From: Chitinophagaceae bacterium
Lineage (GTDB): Bacteria; Bacteroidota; Bacteroidia; Chitinophagales; Chitinophagaceae
DNA: 64,000 nt
Reading direction: 5' to 3'
NCBI GenBank assembly: GCA_014379345.1
Contig: JACMLY010000148.1
Location: forward strand, 30,858 to 94,857
Part shown: positions 9,659 to 19,128 of the stretch, in pieces
How the letters are laid out: every line of letters begins with the position of its first letter
How positions within the stretch are numbered: position 1 is the stretch's first letter
Translations under genes and position numbers: made by a program
Notes under the pieces: model-generated
The model's database searches: none
Told to the model about the DNA's origin: nothing
What the model saw: the letters and a program-made list of their open reading frames with translations, nothing else

Positions 9659-10017
9659 AAAGAATGCTGCCGGCTATTGTGATCCTGTTCATTTTTGGCT
9701 GTACAAACACTACCAAAATTCCCAATGACATACTATCCAAACAGAAAATGCAGGTTGTTCTATGGGATATTGTGCAGGCCGAACGATTTTCTGCAGTGTA
9801 TTTATTAAAGGATTCATTGACTAAGAATATGCAGCTGGAGAAATTTAAATTGTACGAGCAGATTTTTTACATGCACAAAGTGTCGAGAGAAGATTTCATT
9901 AAGAGTTATAAGTATTATCTGCGCCGGCCTGATATGGCCAAAGCAATATTTGATTCCATTGATGTGAAGGCTCAACGACAAAAGGAAAATAATTACAAAA
10001 GCGCTCCTGTTAAATAG
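9655..10017 (+). CDS. DUF4296 domain lipoprotein
   Basis: The 120-aa product starts with a lipoprotein signal peptide (lipobox FIFGC, Cys at about residue 16). It has the typical DUF4296 pattern IPNDILSKQKMQVVLWDIVQA followed later by YEQIFYMHKVSREDF and a helical C-terminus. The family is restricted to Bacteroidota and has no assigned function. Its ATG overlaps the porD stop (ATGA), so it is translationally coupled to porD. A role at the outer membrane is inference from the lipoprotein signal and the operon. Confidence 0.82.
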   Translation: MKRMLPAIVILFIFGCTNTTKIPNDILSKQKMQVVLWDIVQAERFSAVYLLKDSLTKNMQLEKFKLYEQIFYMHKVSREDFIKSYKYYLRRPDMAKAIFDSIDVKAQRQKENNYKSAPVK

Positions 10018-10077
10018 ATATATTATTAATTTCCATAAATTTTCCCGACGGTATTTTTACATTCCAAATATTTTATC

Positions 10078-10788
10078 ATGAATAAAGTTGTTTTGAATGC
10101 AATTGAAGCAATAGCTGATATCCGGGATGGCAATACAATTATGCTTGGCGGATTTGGATTGTGTGGAATTCCGGAAAACTGTATTGCAGCGTTGGTGACC
10201 AAAGGGGTAAAAAACCTGACATGTATTTCTAACAATGCGGGCATTGATGAATTCGGACTCGGTCTTTTATTGCAAACGCGCCAGATAAAAAAAATGATAA
10301 GTTCATATGTTGGAGAAAATGCTGAATTTGAACGCCAGTTGTTACAGGGAGAGCTGGAAGTTGAATTGATACCACAAGGCACATTGGCTACCCGGATACA
10401 AATGGCGGGAATGGGTATCCCTGCTTTTTTTACACCTGCAGGTTATGGAACTGAAATAGCTTTAGGTAAAGAAGTAAAGGAATTCAATGGAAAAAAACAC
10501 CTGATGGAATATGCACTTCCGGCCGATTTTGCTATTGTGAAAGCGTGGAAAGGAGATATGATGGGAAATCTTGTTTTTAGAAAAACGACTCGTAATTTTT
10601 CAACATCAATGGCCAAGGCCGGCACAATAACGATTGCCGAAGTAGAGCAACTTGTGCAGGCCGGCGAAATAGATCCTGATCACGTGCATGTGCCCGGCAT
10701 TTACATTCATCGCATTTTTCAAGGGGGGGCCTATGAAAAAAGAATAGAACGAAAGACGGTACAGATAACCGAAAAAATAGGTTCATAA
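10078..10788 (+). CDS. scoA: 3-oxoacid CoA-transferase subunit A
   Basis: This is the alpha subunit of a family I CoA-transferase (SCOT/AtoDA type), which moves CoA between succinyl-CoA or acetyl-CoA and a 3-oxoacid such as acetoacetate. The 236-aa product has the glycine-rich family motif GGFGLCGIPE at residues 24-33, the NNAGID region, and the ADFAIVKAWKGDMMGNL segment. The catalytic glutamate lies on subunit B. Subunit B is normally encoded directly downstream, but here it starts only at 41518, after the polysaccharide locus. The 60 bases upstream hold no clear promoter, only a TATTTTTA near 10052. Confidence 0.93.
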   Translation: MNKVVLNAIEAIADIRDGNTIMLGGFGLCGIPENCIAALVTKGVKNLTCISNNAGIDEFGLGLLLQTRQIKKMISSYVGENAEFERQLLQGELEVELIPQGTLATRIQMAGMGIPAFFTPAGYGTEIALGKEVKEFNGKKHLMEYALPADFAIVKAWKGDMMGNLVFRKTTRNFSTSMAKAGTITIAEVEQLVQAGEIDPDHVHVPGIYIHRIFQGGAYEKRIERKTVQITEKIGS

Positions 10789-11237
10789 TTTTATATAGGC
10801 ATCTCCCGAATTCCAATAAGAAAAAAACAAGATCAAATGTTTTTTTCACAATCTGATTCATATCATACATTTTATCTTTACCGTAATAAGAAATGGATCA
10901 TGAGCCAAATCTTCGCAACATTCTGCGAGCCTGGTTATTCCCTTGATTGAGTCCATATCAGTACCCACGGGATTGCAATTAATCTAATTGTGATCCTTTT
11001 CTATTTAAGAAATGATGTACCGGCGATGAATGGGAGTCGCCAATATATTGCATTATAAAAAATTTGTTGTATTTTACAGAAACAGCAAGTAAAAACTAAG
11101 CTGAACAAAAAAGAACTTCAATGATTACGGTTAAATCCTTTGTTTTGAATAATATTTTTTGAAAAAGATTCCAATCATGAAAAATCTAATGTGACGATGG
11201 TTTGCTAAAAGTTATGATAGAAATAATTTTTAGCACT
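10789..11237 (+). other. 449-base gap without a gene
   Basis: This A+T-rich stretch lies between scoA and the first gene of the polysaccharide region. No open frame, tRNA or terminator hairpin was recognised. It contains runs such as TTTGTTTTGAATAATATTTTTTG near 11140-11161, written here in part only as TTTG and a TA-N3/4-TTTG-like element with imperfect spacing. This could be a weak promoter for the next gene. It is one edge of the block that separates scoA from scoB. Confidence 0.5.
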
Positions 11238-12422
11238 ATGGGGACAGAACTAAGAACTGCTATAAGGGATGAAATCGAACATGTGTTTGGGAGAAAGATC
11301 TCTTCTTCGCGGGATTGTATCCAGTTAAGTGAAGATATCTATCACCGCACACAACAGCAATTGAATTCCAACACACTCCGGCGTTTTTTTGGATTGGTAA
11401 AAGCAGATTACCCGCCATCCAAATCCACTCTTACCATTTTGTCGGCTTATTGCGGATTCTTTTCCACCGAGGATTTGATAAACCGCAAAAGACCCGGGGA
11501 TACGGGCGAATTGATCGCACAGGAAGGCCTTGTACATTACCTTGTTTCGCTGTTTTGCGATATTCACATTGAGGATTTTACAGATAAGACTTTTCTCAGC
11601 CTCGTGAGGCAAACGATTCGCTTTTTAAACAAGAATGCCGTATTGGCTGATAAGTTTCAAAGCCTTGTTGCCAAAACCAAAAACGGCCAGGAATTTTATT
11701 TCGAGCAATTTGTCAATATAGACAAATTCAATTATTACTACGAAGACGGACTTCGCTACTACCTGAATGAAAAACCTACCCGTGATGCCAGGATATTCGC
11801 AAATTCGGTATTTGTATACAAGTATTGGTTGAACGACAATCACGAACGGGTTTTGCGGCATGCAAAAGAAATATCGGAAATCACCCAAGAAACACTCTCG
11901 CCATTACCTGGAACATATATCACCAGCAGGTATTTCGCGGCCTTGTTGTTTTCGGTTCCCGGTTCAGCCAGGCAGGTTGATCAGATCCTTATTAATATTT
12001 ATAAGTACTATTCAGCAATAATCGGCGACGTTTCCAACGAGCAGATGTTGTATTTCGAATATGTTGTTTCGGAAGCATTGATCCTAACGGGTCATTACAA
12101 CGATGCCTTGTACTATCTTTCTCAGTCCGAAGAGAGAAAATTAAAATCCGAACAATTTAAGTATACTATCAGCCAGCATAATTTCAAATTACTGAAAGCG
12201 GTTGCATTACTCAAAACAGATAATTGGGACAGTGCAAAAAAAATATTTGATGAGATCAAGCCATCGGAGTTTTATTTTCTGAACAAGAAGTTTTCAGCCA
12301 TCATGTATACTTACTTATCCAATCAGTTTCAAAGAACAAATGTGAAATCTGTCGAATTTATGAATTCGCTTGTTGATGAAACGGGCTTTGTAAAACTGAA
12401 ATTGATTCTGGCAGAAGCCTGA
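11238..12422 (+). CDS. Unrecognised protein with a helix-turn-helix-like N-terminus
   Basis: The 394-aa soluble product has no signal peptide. Residues 1-80 resemble the N-terminal part of a group of uncharacterised Bacteroidota proteins: a helical start (LRTAIRDEIEHVFGRKI), then NTLRRFFGL and STLTILSAYCGF, which read like a DNA-binding helix pair. The remaining 300 residues are mostly helical and aromatic-rich and may form TPR-like repeats (YNDALYYLSQSEERK, NWDSAKKIFDEIKP). The function is unknown. The start is uncertain: ATG 11238 gives MGTELR at the beginning of the conserved-looking part. ATG 11214 and TTG 11202 are also in frame. It lies 35 bases before manC, so it may regulate or belong to the polysaccharide operon. 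Confidence 0.75.
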   Translation: MGTELRTAIRDEIEHVFGRKISSSRDCIQLSEDIYHRTQQQLNSNTLRRFFGLVKADYPPSKSTLTILSAYCGFFSTEDLINRKRPGDTGELIAQEGLVHYLVSLFCDIHIEDFTDKTFLSLVRQTIRFLNKNAVLADKFQSLVAKTKNGQEFYFEQFVNIDKFNYYYEDGLRYYLNEKPTRDARIFANSVFVYKYWLNDNHERVLRHAKEISEITQETLSPLPGTYITSRYFAALLFSVPGSARQVDQILINIYKYYSAIIGDVSNEQMLYFEYVVSEALILTGHYNDALYYLSQSEERKLKSEQFKYTISQHNFKLLKAVALLKTDNWDSAKKIFDEIKPSEFYFLNKKFSAIMYTYLSNQFQRTNVKSVEFMNSLVDETGFVKLKLILAEA

Positions 12423-12457
12423 GGATTGCTCGCCATTTCCTTTGAAAAATAATTTTT

Positions 12458-13606
12458 ATGAATAATTATTATGCCGTAATTATGGCAGGGGGCATTGGTT
12501 CCCGCTTTTGGCCAATAAGCAGGGCCGATTATCCAAAGCAGTTTCTCGACATCATGGGCTCCGGTCAAACCTTGATCCAGCAAACCGTGAGCCGCTTCAG
12601 GGAAATGGTTCCCATTGAGAATATCTATGTAGTTACATCAGATGAATACATCGACATTGTAAAGGCCCAGGTGCCATCGCTGCTAACCGAAAATATTATC
12701 GGCGAACCATTGCGAAGAAATACGGCGCCCTGTATTGCATATATTTCTTTTAAATTATTTAAAAAGGATAAAGATGCAACAATGATCGTTGCACCGTCCG
12801 ATCATCTGATCACCGACCTGGCGCAGTTCAATGAAGACTGTACACTGGCATTAAATTTTGCACAGGATCGTCAGGCGCTTGTAACCCTTGGCATAAAGCC
12901 AGGTTATCCAAGTACCGGTTATGGCTATATCCAAAAGGCTCAGGAGGAAATAAGCCCTTCCGTATTTCCGGTAAAACAATTCATTGAAAAACCGTACCTG
13001 GAACTGGCAAAAACATTTGTCAAAAGCGAAGACTATTTGTGGAATTCAGGAATATTTGCCTGGAGAGCAACTGATATTTTAAGGGCATATGAAAAGCATC
13101 TGCCCGATATGTTCAATCTTTTTATCAATGCTGAACATGCATACAATACTACTGAAGAGCATGATTCTATTATACCCGTCTATCAGAATTGTGAGAACAT
13201 TTCAATAGATTTTGGAATCCTGGAAAAATCAGGGAATGTGTATACTATTCCATCTTCATTTGGCTGGAGCGACCTTGGCACATGGTGCAGTGCATGGGAA
13301 AATATGCGAAAGGATTATATGTTCAACGCAATTGCTGCAAAAAAGGCCATGATGATCGATACCGCAAACTGTATCGTTCACGCATCACCTGAAAAATTAA
13401 TATTGATCCAGGGATTGGATGATTTTATTGTAGCGGACACGAAGGATGTATTGTTGATCTGCCGCAAGGAAAAGGAGCAGGAAATCAAGAACTATGTAAA
13501 GGAGGTAAATAAATCAATGGGAAATCAATTTCTCCATTCTTACAGGAAGCCCGTTCTTGAAAAAGATTTTATGGGGCAAAGAGATTCAGCCGTTCCTTAT
13601 CCATAA
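12458..13606 (+). CDS. manC: Mannose-1-phosphate guanylyltransferase
   Basis: This enzyme makes GDP-mannose from mannose-1-phosphate and GTP. The 382-aa product has the nucleotidyltransferase signature GGIGSRFWPISR at residues 11-22, with KQF following, NTAPCIAY near 88-95, and the sugar-binding FIEKP at 175-179 with LWNSGIFAW downstream. It lacks a C-terminal isomerase domain, so it is the monofunctional form. GDP-mannose made here is the substrate for gmd and fcl, encoded 7-8 kb downstream, giving GDP-L-fucose. No phosphomannomutase gene was found in the window, so that step must be encoded elsewhere. Confidence 0.94.
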   Translation: MNNYYAVIMAGGIGSRFWPISRADYPKQFLDIMGSGQTLIQQTVSRFREMVPIENIYVVTSDEYIDIVKAQVPSLLTENIIGEPLRRNTAPCIAYISFKLFKKDKDATMIVAPSDHLITDLAQFNEDCTLALNFAQDRQALVTLGIKPGYPSTGYGYIQKAQEEISPSVFPVKQFIEKPYLELAKTFVKSEDYLWNSGIFAWRATDILRAYEKHLPDMFNLFINAEHAYNTTEEHDSIIPVYQNCENISIDFGILEKSGNVYTIPSSFGWSDLGTWCSAWENMRKDYMFNAIAAKKAMMIDTANCIVHASPEKLILIQGLDDFIVADTKDVLLICRKEKEQEIKNYVKEVNKSMGNQFLHSYRKPVLEKDFMGQRDSAVPYP

Positions 13607-13670
13607 AGCTGAACGGATTTAGTTTCAATTCACAGATAAATACAGTTTTGACAAACTGCATGTTCATTCC

Positions 13671-15665
13671 ATGAAAAGTTTTACCATGAAACAGTGCTTA
13701 CTCTTAGTTTACGTTCTATCAGCTTTTGTAATCGTAAAAGGACAAGTTGCTTATACCGATAAACCACTTTCTTTACAATTATACCCTCGCAACCCTGTTA
13801 ATAACACGGCCACAGTTGTAACAAGCGGCACAATTACCAGCCCGGGAATTGTTTTAGTAAAATTAGAAGTATACAAAAATAATGTTCTTGTAAAAACCAG
13901 TTCACAGTCACTGGCTGGAAATGTAAACGAAAGTTTTTCATTTTCTGAAACCATCATAGCAGAGCTGAGCAACTATAAATTTGTAGTCAGCATATTGTTT
14001 ACAAATGGAGTTTGGGTTGAGAATTATGTCGCTGATAAGGTTGTAGCGGGCGATGCGATTATCATACAGGGACAGTCGAATGCTGAGTCGGCATTGGTGC
14101 AAGGAAGTTCTGCTGCGTATCAAAATGACTTTATCAGGGTATATTTTTCGGGAAGTGATGTTTGGTTCCCTCCATTCATTCAATGGTATATCGGACAGGG
14201 AGACGGCTACAACGGTACTGTTGGTAATACCGGCCAATGGGGTCTTGTGCTTGCCAATTACCTGGTAACACAAACCAATTACCCGATAGCAGTTTTTAAT
14301 GGCGCCCAGGCGGCTTCTCCCATTAGCTATTTTTTACGCAATAATACTGTTCGCTCGGATCTGAGTACGAATTACGGACGGCTTCTTACCCGGATACAGG
14401 GAACAGGTTTTCAAAACAATATCCGTGCTGTTTTTTGGTACCAGGGTGAAGCCAATGCACAGAATCTGGAACTCGATGATATTAATACATACAAAACAAA
14501 ATTTTATGCATTACGAAATGCCTGGCTTGAGGATTATCCAGGGGTCAATCGTTTTTATATTTCGCAAATCCGCTATGGTTGCGGTCAATTTCAAAATACA
14601 ACGGTTTTGATCAAGGAAGCATTAAGGCAGATCGCCGTTGAAAATGCTGATACCCGTATCTATGGTACAGGAGCATTGCAGCATGATGCCGATCTTTGTC
14701 ATTTCACATTTGTCAATGGTTATGAGAAACTTGGTATTGATTGGAGCTACATCGTTAAAAAAGATCTATACGGAGGTGCCGACCTGGCTGACATTGAGTC
14801 TCCACTTGTAGTAAGTGTTTCTCAAATCAATTCAAGAGAAATTCAATTAAAATTAAAAAGCCCGTCCGATAACATCAGCATTCAAACAGGATCGCTGGAT
14901 GATTTTCATTTCGAAGGAGCATCCGTGCAACCGGTAATTCAAAACGCCGCGATTTCAGGAAATAATATAATACTAACACTTGATATGATACCACCAGGCA
15001 CTACTGGCCTGAGTTATTATGAAAATCACGTAATAGGAGCCGCCCCCAATATTGTAAATGCAAATAATATGGCATTGGTGAATTTTTATAATATGCCTGT
15101 TTTATCGGCGGTCTTGCCTACCAGATTAGTGAAGTTTGAAGCACGATGGAATGAGTTAAAGAACATTGCGTTTGAATGGAGTATTGAGGAGGAGTCGGAT
15201 ATGCTTGGATATGAGATTGAATATTCGCGTGACGGAATTAATTTTCAGTTTATCAGTATGACAGCTGCCATCAACTCCCTGGCAACACAAAATTATTCGT
15301 CAAAGTATGTGCTGGCGACTTCTAAAGAAAATTACTTCAGACTTAAGCTGATTGCAAGGGGAGGGAAAATAAGTTACTCAAGGATAGTCAGGTTAACCTC
15401 ATTGAATAATCTGAAAGAAATGAACGTATATCCAAACCCTGTTACTAAAAAAGCCTTTTTGAATATACATGCTTCTGTGGTGGGTAAAGCGAGATTGCAA
15501 ATGACAAACATTATGGGGCAGGAAATAAAGTCTTTATCTGTAAATCTTGTGCAGGGTGAAAACACCATTGACTTAGGAACGCTTATCTCTTCCAAAAAAG
15601 GCATGTATTACATTCATGTATTCATGAACAACGACATGCAAACAACTAAAATTATTATTCAATAA
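13671..15665 (+). CDS. T9SS-exported SGNH/sialate-O-acetylesterase-like protein
   Basis: The 664-aa product has a signal peptide (up to about residue 25; ATG at 13686 is an alternative start). It has an N-terminal beta-rich region and then an SGNH-hydrolase domain of the sialate O-acetylesterase type: nucleophile motif GQSNAES at 134-140, FWYQGEANAQ near 255, and DLCHFT as a candidate Asp-x-x-His site. After a linker, a beta-sandwich of the kind found before sorting domains follows. The last 80 residues are a type A T9SS sorting domain (MNVYPNPV ... ending KIIIQ). The protein should be exported through the outer membrane and anchored or released. Located between manC and the export genes, it may remove O-acetyl groups from the polysaccharide made here. 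The substrate is inference. Confidence 0.85.
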   Translation: MKSFTMKQCLLLVYVLSAFVIVKGQVAYTDKPLSLQLYPRNPVNNTATVVTSGTITSPGIVLVKLEVYKNNVLVKTSSQSLAGNVNESFSFSETIIAELSNYKFVVSILFTNGVWVENYVADKVVAGDAIIIQGQSNAESALVQGSSAAYQNDFIRVYFSGSDVWFPPFIQWYIGQGDGYNGTVGNTGQWGLVLANYLVTQTNYPIAVFNGAQAASPISYFLRNNTVRSDLSTNYGRLLTRIQGTGFQNNIRAVFWYQGEANAQNLELDDINTYKTKFYALRNAWLEDYPGVNRFYISQIRYGCGQFQNTTVLIKEALRQIAVENADTRIYGTGALQHDADLCHFTFVNGYEKLGIDWSYIVKKDLYGGADLADIESPLVVSVSQINSREIQLKLKSPSDNISIQTGSLDDFHFEGASVQPVIQNAAISGNNIILTLDMIPPGTTGLSYYENHVIGAAPNIVNANNMALVNFYNMPVLSAVLPTRLVKFEARWNELKNIAFEWSIEEESDMLGYEIEYSRDGINFQFISMTAAINSLATQNYSSKYVLATSKENYFRLKLIARGGKISYSRIVRLTSLNNLKEMNVYPNPVTKKAFLNIHASVVGKARLQMTNIMGQEIKSLSVNLVQGENTIDLGTLISSKKGMYYIHVFMNNDMQTTKIIIQ

Positions 15666-15867
15666 ATCGGAACAGGCAGATAATAATTTTATTATGAACA
15701 AAAAAGAACTGGAATATAAATTGTATAAAATATAATTTACAATATCAATTTCACCAGGTCAATATCCTTTGTTGAAAATCTCATCCTGGTATTAATATCC
15801 TTCTTTGCGTCTCTTTAATTTGTCAAATAGATTGTTTGTAATATGAGAAATCATAAAAAAAATATTT

Positions 15868-16656
15868 ATGACTATCATACACAAATATGTTTCCCGAAAA
15901 GTATTAGCCGCTGCAGTTGTGTCAGTCCTGATAAGCTTATTTAGTTGCACGAGTACAAAAAAAGTAACTTATTTTTCAGGACTTCAGAATGATACACTGA
16001 ACTCTGTTAACGTTGTTCCCGATCCTGTAATTCAGAACAACGATTTATTGAGTATATCTGTTGGCAGTCTCAACCCCGAAGCTTCAGTTATTTTTAATGC
16101 AAATTATCCACGCAGTGCGCAGGATCCTTCCGGCAATACGGCTTCTGCCTACCTGGTAGATGCTTATGGATATATACAGTTTCCTGTTCTGGGTAACATC
16201 AAGGTGGCTGGAATGAATAAGTACAAACTAAAAGAACTTATCACTGGCAGATTGATCGAAAATAAATTACTGGTAGATCCTGTTGTCAATATTCGTTACC
16301 TGAATTTTAAGGTTACTGTGTTGGGTGAAGTGAACAAACCTTCTGTACTGTCGGTTCCAAGCGAAAAGATATCATTACTGGAAGCTCTTGGTTTGGCAGG
16401 TGACATGACATTATTCGGGAAAAGAGAAAACGTTTTATTGATAAGGGAAGAAAATGGTAAAAAGATTTCAAGGCGGATCAATCTTAACACCCAGGAATTG
16501 TTCGAATCAGGATTTTATTACTTAAAGCCGAATGATGTTGTTTATGTGGAAACTACAAAAGCAAAAGTTACAAATTCGGGGAAGGCTATATGGGTGCCTG
16601 CTGTAATTAGCGGATTATCTTTTGTTGCCATTATTGCCGGTCAGGTCATAAAATAA
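15868..16656 (+). CDS. Polysaccharide export outer membrane lipoprotein (Wza-like)
   Basis: The 262-aa product is a lipoprotein (lipobox LFSC, Cys27). It has the Poly_export domain (about residues 50-145, containing LLSISV and AYLVDAYGYIQFPVLGNIKV in two parts) followed by a SLBB domain (VTVLGEVNKPSVLSV, then EALGLAGDMTLFGKRENVLLIRE). A short hydrophobic segment ends the chain (VISGLSFVAIIAG), as in other Bacteroidota members. It forms the outer membrane channel of a Wzx/Wzy-type export system together with the Wzc-like protein encoded 5 bases downstream. The 202-base gap upstream is A+T-rich and probably contains the promoter of the operon. Confidence 0.92.
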   Translation: MTIIHKYVSRKVLAAAVVSVLISLFSCTSTKKVTYFSGLQNDTLNSVNVVPDPVIQNNDLLSISVGSLNPEASVIFNANYPRSAQDPSGNTASAYLVDAYGYIQFPVLGNIKVAGMNKYKLKELITGRLIENKLLVDPVVNIRYLNFKVTVLGEVNKPSVLSVPSEKISLLEALGLAGDMTLFGKRENVLLIREENGKKISRRINLNTQELFESGFYYLKPNDVVYVETTKAKVTNSGKAIWVPAVISGLSFVAIIAGQVIK

Positions 16657-16661
16657 TTGAT

Positions 16662-18998
16662 ATGCAGGAAAAAACAATGAAGAGCATGAGTAGCAGCAAT
16701 CAGGAGAATATATTGTACCAGTTATGGTTCAGATATTTTCCCTACTGGCCGTTGTTTGCCGTTCTCATAGTGATAAGCCTCGGCTCGACTTTGATCTATG
16801 TCAAAAACATCACCCCAATGTATGAATCGGCTACCACAATATTGATCAAAGATGAGAGAAAGGGCCTGGATGATTCGAAGATGATCGAATCACTAAATCA
16901 ATTGGCAACAAAGAAGATCATTGAGAATGAAACCGAAGTGCTTCATTCAAGATCGTTGATGAATGCGGTAGTAAAGAAATTACAATTATACGCGCCCGTT
17001 TCTGAAACGGGAAAAATGGTATCTGCTTCTGCTTATGAGTCTTCACCGATTAGCATAGCTGTTAAAAACCCTGATTCCCTAAGAGAAACCGGTAATATCG
17101 ATGTAGCTTATGACGCCCGCAAAGAATTAGTGAAAATTGGCCAGCTTTGGTATCCACTCAATACATGGGTGGCTACCAAATTCGGAGAGTTGTTGTTCGC
17201 AAAGAACGCAGTTGACGGGTATAATGGAAAAAGTTTCTATTTTTCGTTGATAGATCCTAAACGCATCACTCAATTGTTGAATGCGAGGCTTACTATTTCT
17301 TCCGTCAATAAACTTTCTACGGTAATTAATCTTAAGATCAGAGATGAAGTTCCGTCCCGCGGGGAGAAGATACTGGACCAGTTAGTTTGGGAATATAACA
17401 AAGCGGCGATCGATGATAAAAATGCCCTCGCGTTGAATACCTTGTCTTTCGTGGAAGATAGATTGAGCTATGTAGCTCATGACCTTGATTCCATTGAGCA
17501 TAGGATACAGCAATATAAGTCTGCAAGAGGAGCGGTGGATGTAGGAGCTCAGGGAAGGCTATTTCTTGAAAATGTAAGCGCGAATGACCAAAAGATGGGC
17601 GATATCAGTATGCAGCTCGCGGTTTTGAAGAAGGTTGAGCAATATGTGATGTCGAAAGACAATGCTGGTGTGATCGTACCGTCCACTCTCGGTATAAGTG
17701 ATCCATTGCTTTCCCAACTTCTCGAAAAGCTATACAGCCTGGAACTTGATCATGAGAGGCTTCGTAAGACGACTGCTGAAAACAATCCTGTTCTTGTATC
17801 CATATCCGATCAGATCAATAAATTAAAGCCAGGTATCGTGGAAAACCTGAGGAATAGGATCGTGAGCCTCAATGCAGGGATGGCCAATTTGTATAATACA
17901 AATGCAGCTTATGCGTCTTTGCTACAGACAATTCCACGTAAAGAGCGGGAGCTTGTCGAGATTAGCCGGGAGCAAAGCATTAAGAACAGCATATATACTT
18001 TTCTACTTCAGAAAAGAGAGGAGGCTGCGTTGTCTCATTCTTCAATGGTGGCCGATAGCAGGGTAGTAGATAAGGCTGAATCATCATTGGTCCCCGTTAG
18101 CCCAAATAAAAAACTATATTATATCATTGCCATAGTTGCTGCGCTCATTCTGGGAGTTGCCATCCTTTCAGGGAATGAAATATTCAATCGAACCATATTA
18201 TTTCGGCAGGAAGTAGAAAAGTTTACCTCCATCCCAATTCTCTCTGAAATAGCTTATGAAAAGCTGAAAACTCCACTCGTGTTAGGTAATGGAGAGAGAA
18301 GTTTTATTGCAGAGCAATTCAGAAAATTGAGAGCTTCCGTACTGCACATGACAAATCCACAAAAAAGAAAAAAGATATTAGTAACCTCCGGTATTGCTGG
18401 TGAAGGCAAAAGTTTTATTACACTGAATCTTGGTCTTAGTCTTGCGATCACGGGCAAAAAAGTTGTTGTTGTTGAATTCGATCTTATCCATCCCACATTT
18501 TCAAAAAAATTAAATCAATCTCATACAAAAGGCCTGTCAGATTATCTCACCGGCCAGGCGGAGCCTGAAGAGATCATAAAAAGATCTGAAGCAAATGAAA
18601 ACATGTTTTTAATATTTGCGGGAGCGTTGCCATCTAATCCATCAGAACTGATCTTAAGTGAAAGGGCTGAGGACCTGTTATCATACCTGGCGGCTATTTT
18701 TGATTATGTGATTGTAGATTCTGCTCCCGCCGGTCCATCTTCTGACGCATTTATTTTATCGCCATTATGCGATGCCACTTTATATATCATTCGTCATAAG
18801 TTCACGCCAAGAATAATGGTGCAGCGCCTGGATGAAAATATTAAGACAACAGGGTTAAAAAATATCGAGATCATTTTTAATGGGGTTAAGTCGCGGGGTT
18901 TCTTAAAGAGTAACTATGGCTTTGGGTATGGTTATGGATATGGCTTTAATTATGACGATGCAAAAAAGATCGAGAAAGGAGTTAAAGCTTCAGCCTGA
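16662..18998 (+). CDS. Polysaccharide co-polymerase/tyrosine autokinase (Wzc-like)
   Basis: The 778-aa inner membrane protein controls chain length and couples polymerisation to export. It has an N-terminal Wzz domain with a first TM segment at about residues 28-48, a long periplasmic coiled-coil region, and a second TM near 485-505 after the PVSPNKK motif. A cytoplasmic BY-kinase domain follows, with Walker A GIAGEGKS at about 577-584 and Walker B VIVDSAP. The Walker A' segment reads VVVVEFDLIHP, with Glu for the usual first Asp and no Arg, so it deviates from the consensus. The C-terminus carries a tyrosine cluster (NYGFGYGYGYGFNY), the expected autophosphorylation site. It is translated directly after the Wza-like gene. 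Confidence 0.92.
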   Translation: MQEKTMKSMSSSNQENILYQLWFRYFPYWPLFAVLIVISLGSTLIYVKNITPMYESATTILIKDERKGLDDSKMIESLNQLATKKIIENETEVLHSRSLMNAVVKKLQLYAPVSETGKMVSASAYESSPISIAVKNPDSLRETGNIDVAYDARKELVKIGQLWYPLNTWVATKFGELLFAKNAVDGYNGKSFYFSLIDPKRITQLLNARLTISSVNKLSTVINLKIRDEVPSRGEKILDQLVWEYNKAAIDDKNALALNTLSFVEDRLSYVAHDLDSIEHRIQQYKSARGAVDVGAQGRLFLENVSANDQKMGDISMQLAVLKKVEQYVMSKDNAGVIVPSTLGISDPLLSQLLEKLYSLELDHERLRKTTAENNPVLVSISDQINKLKPGIVENLRNRIVSLNAGMANLYNTNAAYASLLQTIPRKERELVEISREQSIKNSIYTFLLQKREEAALSHSSMVADSRVVDKAESSLVPVSPNKKLYYIIAIVAALILGVAILSGNEIFNRTILFRQEVEKFTSIPILSEIAYEKLKTPLVLGNGERSFIAEQFRKLRASVLHMTNPQKRKKILVTSGIAGEGKSFITLNLGLSLAITGKKVVVVEFDLIHPTFSKKLNQSHTKGLSDYLTGQAEPEEIIKRSEANENMFLIFAGALPSNPSELILSERAEDLLSYLAAIFDYVIVDSAPAGPSSDAFILSPLCDATLYIIRHKFTPRIMVQRLDENIKTTGLKNIEIIFNGVKSRGFLKSNYGFGYGYGYGFNYDDAKKIEKGVKASA

Positions 18999-19041
18999 TA
19001 AGGTGTGATTGTTTCCTTTGAACATTTTTTAAAAATATTAG

Positions 19042-19063
19042 ACCAGTCGTTTGTGTGACTGGT
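19042..19063 (+). promoter_or_regulatory. Hairpin upstream of the UpxY gene
   Basis: ACCAGTC (19042-19048) and GACTGGT (19057-19063) form a perfect 7-bp stem with an 8-nt loop. A second small GGC/GCC hairpin with five T residues follows at about 19067-19080. Together they sit in the 130-base gap between the Wzc-like gene and the antiterminator gene. They could be an attenuator or a loading site for the UpxY protein. The functional role is inference. Confidence 0.4.
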
Positions 19064-19128
19064 ATGGGCGAAGCCTTTTTAAAAAAATACAGAACAGCTT
19101 CCGATTCAGTTAAACTAAAACCCTTACT

